Assembly: GCA_964628935.1 (NCBI GenBank)
Contig: CAZVOE010000034.1
Location: 1 to 27,846, forward strand
Source: CAYLHQ01 sp964628935
Lineage (GTDB): Bacteria; Acidobacteriota; Polarisedimenticolia; Polarisedimenticolales; DASRJG01
Direction of reading: 5' to 3'
Length of the DNA: 27,846 nucleotides
The translations under genes were made by a program, and so were the position numbers. This document shows positions 22,201 through 27,846 of the stretch, one piece after another. The notes beneath the pieces were generated by a model. That model was not told where the DNA came from. It saw only the letters and a list, made by a program, of their open reading frames with translations, and ran no database searches. Each line of letters begins with the position of its first letter. Positions within the stretch are counted from its first letter, which is position 1.

Positions 22201-24105
22201 GTGTCGAACCACGACGAAACGAGCTTCCGACGCGCCCTCTGGGTGGTCGTCGGAGCGGCGGGGGTGTTGCGGCTCGCCCACGCAGTCTCAGTCTCCTCAA
22301 GCCCGATCGGCGGGATTCTCGTCGGCGACGCCAAGTCCTACGACGCATGGGCGCGCACCCTCTCGGGCGGCGACTGGCTCGGGACGGAGGTCTTCTACCA
22401 GGCGCCGCTGTACCCCTACTTTTTGGGAGTCCTTTACGCCCTCTTCGAGCCTTCGCCCGCCACTGCGCGGCTCGCGCAGGCATTGCTCGGGAGCGCCGGA
22501 TGCGGACTCCTCGCCCTCGCGGGGCGGGCTTGGTTCGGCCCCCGTGCCGGGATCGCGGCGGGGGCGCTCGCCGCCGCTTACGCCCCGTCGATCTTCTTTG
22601 ACGGGTTGATCCAGAAGTCCGCCCTCGACTTCGTCCTCGCCGCTCTGCTCCTGTGGACGCTCGGAAGAGCCAGGAGCGGGACAGGTCTCGGGTGGCCTGC
22701 GGCGTCGGGGGCGGTCCTGGGAGCGTTCTCCCTGACGCGGGAGAACGCCCTCCTCCTCGCACCCTGGATCGCGTTCTGGTTCTTCCTGCCGAAGGGTTTC
22801 ACCAAGCGCGGGATGTCGTACGCACGGCCTGCCGTCTTCGGTGCGGCCTTCGTCGCGACTCTCCTCCCGGTCGGCATCCGGAACGCTACGGTCGGGGGAG
22901 AGTTCCTCCTCACGACGATGCAATCGGGGACGAACCTCTGGTTCGGCAACAACCCCGCCGCGACCGGTCGCCACGAGCCGCTTCGGGAGGGACGCGAGAT
23001 GCCGGAGTACGAGCGGGCCGACGCGACCGCGATCGCGGAGGCCGCCGTCGGAAGAGAGCTCAACGCACGCGAGGTCTCGGCGTGGTGGCGTGACCGGGCC
23101 CTGGCCTGGATCCGGGAGAATCCCGGGGACTGGGCCCGGCTGACCCTTCGGAAACTCCTCCTGATCTGGAACCGTGTGGAACTACCGGACACCGAGTCGC
23201 TCCAACTGCACGCGGATCACTCCTTTGTCCTGCGTGCGCTTGCGACCGTTCCCGCGTTCGGCCTCGTGGCCCCGCTCGCGGCGGCGGGAGCCGTGTTCAC
23301 GCGCAGGCGATGGCGCGAATTGTGGCCGCTCTACGGGACCGTCTTCGTCTTCACCGGGGCGGTCGCGCTCTTCTACGTGTTTGCCCGCTACCGCTATCCG
23401 TTGGTGCCGCCGCTCCTACTCTTCGCCGGAGCCTCGTTGGCCGAGGGGTTCGCGGCGCTACGGTCAGGGAACCGCCGGGACGCCTTCGTTGCGGCCGCCG
23501 CCGCGGCCGCGTTCGCACTGCTCGTGTGGGCCCCCGTGGCGCCCACCACCGATCCCCGTCCGCTCGACTGGGCGAATCTTGCCTCGGCGGAGGCCGATGC
23601 GGGAAGGTGGGACGAGGCCCTCTCGTGGTACCGCCGATCCGCGTTGGCCGCTCCCCGGGAGCCGAGGGTTCGCTACGGCCTCGGCCGTGCTCTCGAGGCG
23701 AAAGGAGATACCGAGGCGGCGGAGGCGGAGTATCGCGCCGTCCTGGGGCTCGACCCGTCCCACGTCGGCGCAAGGACCGCCCTCGGGATCCTGCTCGCGG
23801 GGAAGGGGGAGTACACGCTCGCCCGCGAGCAGCTCGAGGCGGCCCTCAGGACCGATCCGGAATCGCCGCTTGCCTGGAACAATCTCGCGAACCTCGACCT
23901 GCTCGAGGGGCGACCGTCCAGGGCCGTGGTCGGGTACCGGAAAGCGCTCGCGCGCGACCCCGGCTGGCTGGACGCGAGGGTGAACCTGGCGAGAGCTCTC
24001 CTCGAGTCCGGCTCCCGCGAGGAGGCGCTCGCGGAGCTGCGCACGGTTCTATCCAGCGACCCTACCCACGAAGGCGCGCGCCGCCTCCTGGCTGAGGCAG
24101 AATGA
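22201..24105 (+). CDS. GT-C fold (GT39/PMT_2-like) membrane glycosyltransferase with C-terminal TPRs
   Basis: About 634 residues. The N-terminal two thirds is a polytopic membrane domain starting LWVVVGAAGVLRLAH. The first outside loop has GDAKSYDAWARTL (the acidic motif region of this superfamily) and QAPLYPYFLGVLYALF, followed by about ten hydrophobic helices. These features match PMT_2/GT39-like enzymes that use polyprenyl-phosphate sugars. Residues from about 460 to the end are at least four TPR units (GRWDEALSWYRRSALAAP, GDTEAAEAEYRAVLGLDP, GEYTLAREQLEAALRTDP, GRPSRAVVGYRKALARDP). The start is uncertain: GTG 22201 is taken because ATG 22162 lies only 6 bp from the divergent apaG start. 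The stop overlaps the next gene (ATGA), pairing it with a GT2 enzyme that could make its donor. The acceptor is unknown. Confidence 0.85.
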   Translation: MSNHDETSFRRALWVVVGAAGVLRLAHAVSVSSSPIGGILVGDAKSYDAWARTLSGGDWLGTEVFYQAPLYPYFLGVLYALFEPSPATARLAQALLGSAGCGLLALAGRAWFGPRAGIAAGALAAAYAPSIFFDGLIQKSALDFVLAALLLWTLGRARSGTGLGWPAASGAVLGAFSLTRENALLLAPWIAFWFFLPKGFTKRGMSYARPAVFGAAFVATLLPVGIRNATVGGEFLLTTMQSGTNLWFGNNPAATGRHEPLREGREMPEYERADATAIAEAAVGRELNAREVSAWWRDRALAWIRENPGDWARLTLRKLLLIWNRVELPDTESLQLHADHSFVLRALATVPAFGLVAPLAAAGAVFTRRRWRELWPLYGTVFVFTGAVALFYVFARYRYPLVPPLLLFAGASLAEGFAALRSGNRRDAFVAAAAAAAFALLVWAPVAPTTDPRPLDWANLASAEADAGRWDEALSWYRRSALAAPREPRVRYGLGRALEAKGDTEAAEAEYRAVLGLDPSHVGARTALGILLAGKGEYTLAREQLEAALRTDPESPLAWNNLANLDLLEGRPSRAVVGYRKALARDPGWLDARVNLARALLESGSREEALAELRTVLSSDPTHEGARRLLAEAE

Positions 24106-25046
24106 ATTCCATGGCGAACCCGGCGCGCATCGCGGTCCTGATCCCGTGCTACCGCGAGGCGCGCACCGTCGGCGCGGTCGTCCGGTCGTTTCGCGAGGCG
24201 CTTCCGGAGGCGGAAGTGTGGGTCTTCGACAACGCGAGCGACGACGGGACCGCCGCGGAGGCTCGCGCCGCGGGGGCGCAGGTCCGGACGGAGCCGCGTC
24301 GCGGGAAGGGAAACGTCATTCAGGCGATGCTCCGCGAGGTCGACGCGGATCTCTACGTCGTCGTCGACGGCGACTGCACCTACCCGGCCGACCGGGTACG
24401 GGACCTCCTCGCACCGATTCTCGACGGGCGCGCGGACCAAGTGGTCGGGGCCCGCCGCGCGGTGGCGGCGGAGAACGCCTATCCGCGACTCCACCCGCTC
24501 GGAAACCGGATCGTGACCTTCCTCGTGAATCGGATTTTCGGTACACGGCTCGAGGACGTGATGTCGGGCTACCGCGCGTTCCACCGCGAAGTCGCCCGCC
24601 ACGTGCCGCTGACTGCAACGGGCTTCGACGTCGAGACCGAATGGACCTTGCAGAGCCTCGAGAAGGGGTTCGTGATCGAGGAGATCCCCGTCGCCTACCG
24701 AGGGCGCCCCGAGGGGTCCCACTCGAAGCTCTCGACGTTCCGAGACGGGGCGCGCGTTCTCTGGAGAATCGTGAGGATCCTCAAGGACTTCCGCCCTCTC
24801 GCCTTCTTCGGTGCGCTCGCGCTCGTCTCCGCCATCCTCTCGGTCCTGTGCGGTGTGCTTCCCGTGATGGAGTATGCGCGCGAGCGGTACGTGCACCGAG
24901 TCCCTCTCGCCGTGCTCGCCGGATTCCTCGGGACGATCTCGCTCGGGCTCCTGCAGACCGGGGTCGTCCTCTCGAGCCTCAACAACCGTTTCCTCGAGAT
25001 CCACCGGCTCAGGAGGCGACGCGCGCACCGCGCGGCCGGCGAGTGA
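24102..25046 (+). CDS. GT2 family polyprenyl-phosphate glycosyltransferase (DPM1/ArnC/GtrB-like)
   Basis: A 314-residue enzyme that would transfer a sugar from a nucleotide sugar to undecaprenyl or dolichyl phosphate on the cytoplasmic face. The GT-A domain shows VLIPCYREARTVG (about 12-24), VFDNASDDGT, RRGKGNVIQAM and the D-x-D metal site DGDCTYP (Asp89, Asp91). LEDVMSGYRAFHRE and GFDVETEWTLQSL are typical of the group. Two C-terminal membrane helices (about 233-255 and 268-292) anchor it. It overlaps the GT-C gene by ATGA; a second ATG at 24111 is also possible. Together they look like a donor-synthesis plus transfer pair. It is convergent with the esterase gene, 9 bp away. Confidence 0.92.
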   Translation: MNSMANPARIAVLIPCYREARTVGAVVRSFREALPEAEVWVFDNASDDGTAAEARAAGAQVRTEPRRGKGNVIQAMLREVDADLYVVVDGDCTYPADRVRDLLAPILDGRADQVVGARRAVAAENAYPRLHPLGNRIVTFLVNRIFGTRLEDVMSGYRAFHREVARHVPLTATGFDVETEWTLQSLEKGFVIEEIPVAYRGRPEGSHSKLSTFRDGARVLWRIVRILKDFRPLAFFGALALVSAILSVLCGVLPVMEYARERYVHRVPLAVLAGFLGTISLGLLQTGVVLSSLNNRFLEIHRLRRRRAHRAAGE

Positions 25047-25055
25047 CACGGAGGG

Positions 25056-25745
25056 TCATGTTCCCTCGACGAGCGGTCGCAGAGCGGCGGCGACGTTTCC
25101 GGCGATTTTCCTGTGCCCCTCCGCGTTCGGGTGGATTCCGTCCGGGAGGTTGAGCGCCGGGACCCCGCCGACCCCGTCGAGAAGAAACGGCACGAGCGGA
25201 ACGTCGAGGTCCTCCGCGATTCTCGGGTAGAGATCCCGGAATCCCTTCGCATAGTCCGGCCCGTAGTTCGGCGGAATCCGCATCCCGAGGAGAAGCACGG
25301 CGGCTCCCGCGCTGCGCGCGCTCGCCACGATTCGCCGGAGGTTCGCCTCGGTTTCCTGGAGGGACTGTCCCCGAAGTGCATCGTTTGCGCCGAGGCCGAC
25401 AACCACGACCGCGGGTTCCTGGCGGAGAACCCACCCGATCCGCCGGAGTCCTCCCGCCGTTGTGTCCCCGCTGACACCGGCGTTGACGACGCGGATCGGG
25501 GCCCCTTCTTCGCGGAGGAGCCGCCCGACCACGGCGGGAAAGGCTTCGTCCTCGGAAAGCCCGAATCCGGCCGTCAGGCTGTCCCCGAGAAAGACGACGA
25601 GCGGTCCTTCGTCGGGCGGAGGCGCGGGGACCGTGCGGGCGGCCTCGGAAGACTCCGGCCGACTCGGGGCGGAGCCGCAGCCCACCGAGACCGAGGCGAG
25701 GAGGGCGGTGGCGACCGCCCGGAGCATGGGATACATCTGCGTCAT
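25056..25745 (-). CDS. tesA: SGNH/GDSL esterase, TesA-like, exported
   Basis: About 229 residues. The N-terminus is a signal sequence (AVATALLASVSVGCG), perhaps a lipoprotein. The SGNH blocks are all present: FLGDSLTAGFG (nucleophile Ser56), NAGVSGDTTAGG (Gly93), GLGANDALRG (Asn121) and DGIHPNAEGH (Asp202, His205). This is the TesA/arylesterase type, hydrolysing acyl-CoA thioesters or esters in the periplasm. The divergent ybbA-ybbP pair supports the name, as the same trio occurs in E. coli. The ATG at 25745 has a GAGGG about 9 nt upstream. ATGs at 25736 and 25727 are alternatives and would avoid overlap with the divergent ybbA start. Confidence 0.9.
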   Translation of the reverse strand: MTQMYPMLRAVATALLASVSVGCGSAPSRPESSEAARTVPAPPPDEGPLVVFLGDSLTAGFGLSEDEAFPAVVGRLLREEGAPIRVVNAGVSGDTTAGGLRRIGWVLRQEPAVVVVGLGANDALRGQSLQETEANLRRIVASARSAGAAVLLLGMRIPPNYGPDYAKGFRDLYPRIAEDLDVPLVPFLLDGVGGVPALNLPDGIHPNAEGHRKIAGNVAAALRPLVEGT

Positions 25746-26451
25746 GGAACGGGTCCCTCGAATCGAACTGCGAAACCTCACCCGTCGCCTTCCCTCGGGC
25801 GGACGGATGCTCACCATCGTGGACCGGGTCGATCTCCGCGTCGAGGCCGGCGAGTTCGTCGCGGTGCTCGGCCCTTCGGGGAGCGGGAAGTCGACACTGC
25901 TCGCGCTGATGGCGGGCCTCGACCGTCCGACCGAGGGGGAGGTGCGCATCGACGGAGAGCCGGTGCACGACCGCAGCGAGGACGAGCTGGCGCTGCTGCG
26001 CCGGCACAAGATCGGGTTCGTATTCCAGTCGTTCCAGCTGCTCACGAATCTCACCGCCTGGGAGAACGTCCTCCTCCCGCTCGAACTCCTCGGCGTCGCC
26101 GACGCCGAGCGGCGCGCCCACGAGTCGCTCGCTGCGGTGGGGCTCGAGGAACGCGGACACCATTACCCCTCGCAACTCTCCGGCGGCGAGCAGCAACGCG
26201 TCGCCCTCGCCCGAGCGTTCGCGCCGCGGCCCGCGATCTTGCTCGCCGACGAACCCACCGGCAACCTCGACGGTGCCACGGGACGGGTCGTCCTCGACCT
26301 CCTGGCGAGGCTCCGGCGGGAAGCGGCGGCGACGCTCGTCCTCGTGACGCACGACGTCGCGATCGCCGCCCTCGCCGACCGCCGGGTCCATCTCGAGGAC
26401 GGTCGGATCGCGCGCGAGGAAGCGGGAGCACCCCCGCGGTCCACGGCGTGA
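25744..26451 (+). CDS. ybbA: ABC transporter ATP-binding protein, YbbA/LolD family
   Basis: A 235-residue nucleotide-binding subunit. Motifs are Walker A GPSGSGKST (43-51), Q-loop FVFQSFQLL (Gln95), signature LSGGEQQRVALARA (from 145), Walker B ILLADEPTGNLD (165-176) and the switch histidine in VTHD (His203). The LolD/MacB/YbbA type works with FtsX-like permeases as mechanotransmission or lipid/lipoprotein-handling systems. The following gene overlaps by GTGA and encodes such a permease, and the TesA-like esterase is divergent, so YbbA is the best name. The start codon is opposite and overlapping the esterase start. An ATG at 25726 is an alternative. Confidence 0.93.
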   Translation: MERVPRIELRNLTRRLPSGGRMLTIVDRVDLRVEAGEFVAVLGPSGSGKSTLLALMAGLDRPTEGEVRIDGEPVHDRSEDELALLRRHKIGFVFQSFQLLTNLTAWENVLLPLELLGVADAERRAHESLAAVGLEERGHHYPSQLSGGEQQRVALARAFAPRPAILLADEPTGNLDGATGRVVLDLLARLRREAAATLVLVTHDVAIAALADRRVHLEDGRIAREEAGAPPRSTA

Positions 26452-27846
26452 GAGCGTCGCTCCAACTGAGACTCGTTCGAAGAGAGTCGCGGGGGGCGTC
26501 GGGCCGCGTTCTCTTCTTCGTGTTGTCTCTCGCGGTCGGGGTGTCCGCGGTCGTGGCCGTCGCGGGGCTCGCGAACGCACTCGACGCCGCCGTCCGCCGG
26601 GAGGCGCGTCCCCTTCTCGGCGCCGATGTGGCGATCGAGGGGAGCCGGCCGGTCCCGCACGACGTGGAAGAGGCGGTCGCCCGCCTCCGCGGCGTCGAGC
26701 GGGCCGACGTCAAGGAGATGGCGACCGTCGTGTCCGTACCCGGCGCCGAGGGCCGACCGGGAAGGAGCCGGATCGTCGAGCTCGAGGCCGTGCGCGGGGG
26801 GTTCCCGTTCTACGGGCGTCTCGTTCTCGAGCCCGAACTCCCGCTCGTGTCCCTCCTCGGCGCCGATGGAGTCGTCGCAGCGCCCGAACTGTTGGACAGC
26901 CTCGAGATCGACGTGGGCGACGCGCTTCGCGTCGGCGAGGCGAACTTCCGGGTCCGCGGCGAGATCCGCGAGGAGCCGGCGCGGCGGGCCTTCGGCCTCG
27001 GGTTGGGCCCGCGCTTGCTGATTTCCTTCGAGGGTCTCGAGCGCGCGGGGCTCGAGCGGTTCGGGAGCCGCATCGAGTACCGACTCCTCCTGCGCCTTCC
27101 GGGGGACGCTTCCGCGTCCGAGGCCCGTCTCGTGAAGGGAGACCTCGAACGGGTGCTCCCGAACGGGGGCTGGTTCGAGGTCGAGACTTTCGCGGACGCG
27201 CAACCGGGACTTCGCGAGGGGCTCGCGCGCGCCGAGCGGTTCCTCGGCCTCGTGGCGCTCCTCTCGCTCCTCGTCGGCGGGATCGGAGTCGCTCAGACGG
27301 TGCGGGCCTGGATCGCGGGACGGCTCGACGCGATCGCGGTCCTCCGCTGCCTCGGCCTGAGGCCATCCGAGACCGTCGTGCTTTACGCCGTGCAGACGGC
27401 CGGACTGGGGCTCGTCGGGAGCCTTGCGGGGGCGCTAGCGGGGACCGTGGTGATCGGCCTCGTTCCCGTCTTCCTGCCGCCTGGATTCCGCGGGCAGGGA
27501 TTGGACACCTTCCAGCCGGGCGCGATCGCGCGTGGCCTCGGCCTCGGTCTTTCCGTGGCGTTGCTCTTCAGCCTTCCGCCGCTCGCGGCCGTTCGCCGCG
27601 TACCGCCGCTCCGCGTCTTCCGGAGGGATGCCGATCCGATCCCGTGGGGCCTTGGATCCCGGCTCGCGGCGATCGGAATCTCGCTCGCTGGGGTCTTCGC
27701 AACCGCTTGGGTTCAGTCGGGCTCCGTGCGTCTGGGCGCTGGGTTCGCGTTGGGACTCGTGACGGCGACCGCCGCCCTGGCCGCCGCCGCGTGGGCCGTG
27801 ACCCGGGCGGTCGCGCGCTGGCCGCGCCGCTCGGCGCGAGTGTGGG
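26448..27846 (+). CDS. ybbP: FtsX-family ABC permease, YbbP-like (3' truncated by window end)
   Basis: The frame opens with GTG overlapping the ybbA stop (GTGA, 26448-26451) and runs without a stop for 466 codons to the end of the window. The N-terminus QLRLVRRESRG precedes a first helix (VLFFVLSLAVGVSAVVAVAG). A large extracytoplasmic domain follows (about residues 40-255, beginning LLGADVAIEG). Then come helices around 265-285 (LGLVALLSLLVGGIGVAQ), the conserved cytoplasmic stretch RLDAIAVLRCLGLRPSE, and further helices to the end. This is the layout of YbbP/MacB-type permeases of about 800 residues, so roughly the second half is missing from the window. Function by family: transport or extraction coupled to the cell envelope; the substrate is not known. 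Confidence 0.92.
   Translation, partial: MRASLQLRLVRRESRGASGRVLFFVLSLAVGVSAVVAVAGLANALDAAVRREARPLLGADVAIEGSRPVPHDVEEAVARLRGVERADVKEMATVVSVPGAEGRPGRSRIVELEAVRGGFPFYGRLVLEPELPLVSLLGADGVVAAPELLDSLEIDVGDALRVGEANFRVRGEIREEPARRAFGLGLGPRLLISFEGLERAGLERFGSRIEYRLLLRLPGDASASEARLVKGDLERVLPNGGWFEVETFADAQPGLREGLARAERFLGLVALLSLLVGGIGVAQTVRAWIAGRLDAIAVLRCLGLRPSETVVLYAVQTAGLGLVGSLAGALAGTVVIGLVPVFLPPGFRGQGLDTFQPGAIARGLGLGLSVALLFSLPPLAAVRRVPPLRVFRRDADPIPWGLGSRLAAIGISLAGVFATAWVQSGSVRLGAGFALGLVTATAALAAAAWAVTRAVARWPRRSARVW

Noticed and set aside
1..27846. UGA reassigned to an amino acid throughout (alternative genetic code)
   Set aside because: TGA is the natural stop of leuS, pxpB, the aminotransferase, both glycosyltransferases and ybbA, each ending at the expected family length.

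Overview
This is about 27.8 kb of GC-rich (roughly two thirds G+C), densely coding bacterial DNA. Most genes are spaced by a few bases or overlap by ATGA/GTGA. The gene families suggest a free-living, Gram-negative-type, non-model bacterium: signal-peptide lipoproteins, a MopE/dockerin surface protein, a type III glutamine synthetase, and an EF-G of the kind shared by mitochondria, spirochaetes, planctomycetes and deltaproteobacteria. Acidobacteriota or a relative is my best guess, but no rRNA or tRNA is present to confirm it. I saw no insertion sequence, prophage, CRISPR array or tRNA.

Layout. 1-5609 (+): the end of a membrane-anchored TPR protein, leuS, then pxpB-pxpC-pxpA (5-oxoprolinase), with leuS/pxpB and pxpB/pxpC overlapping. 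5606-9044 (-): glnN followed by a thioredoxin-fold lipoprotein gene whose catalytic position is an in-frame TGA. 9159-13637 (-): a permuted aconitase-family hydratase and a secreted MopE-repeat/dockerin protein. 13880-15843 (+): a PflX-type radical SAM protein and two small membrane proteins. 16068-20426 (+): a class V aminotransferase, fusA, a KaiC/RecA-like ATPase and a small exported Kazal-like protein closed by a strong terminator. 20499-22155 (-): an FKBP-type isomerase, a 571-bp gap and apaG. 22201-25046 (+): a GT-C glycosyltransferase with TPR tail overlapping a GT2 polyprenyl-phosphate glycosyltransferase. 25056-27846: a TesA-like esterase divergent from a YbbA-type ABC ATPase and a YbbP-type FtsX-family permease that runs off the end. 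This last block has the tesA/ybbA/ybbP arrangement known from Escherichia coli.

The most interesting element is at 5606-6853. One reading frame is interrupted only by TGA at 6649-6647, exactly where the first cysteine of a thioredoxin CxxC should be (U-A-A-C). A 7-bp hairpin with a 5-nt loop carrying G at its second position starts at a suitable distance downstream. I read this as a selenocysteine-containing, lipid-anchored thioredoxin/TPR protein, cotranscribed with glutamine synthetase III. No Sec machinery gene (selA, selB, selC, selD) lies in the window, so the prediction depends on the rest of the genome.

Other points of note are a hydratase with its swivel domain at the N-terminus, a mitochondrial-type EF-G, a very recent 207-bp tandem duplication in the MopE-like gene, and several genes with a -10-like hexamer only 6-7 nt before the start codon, which suggests leaderless mRNAs.
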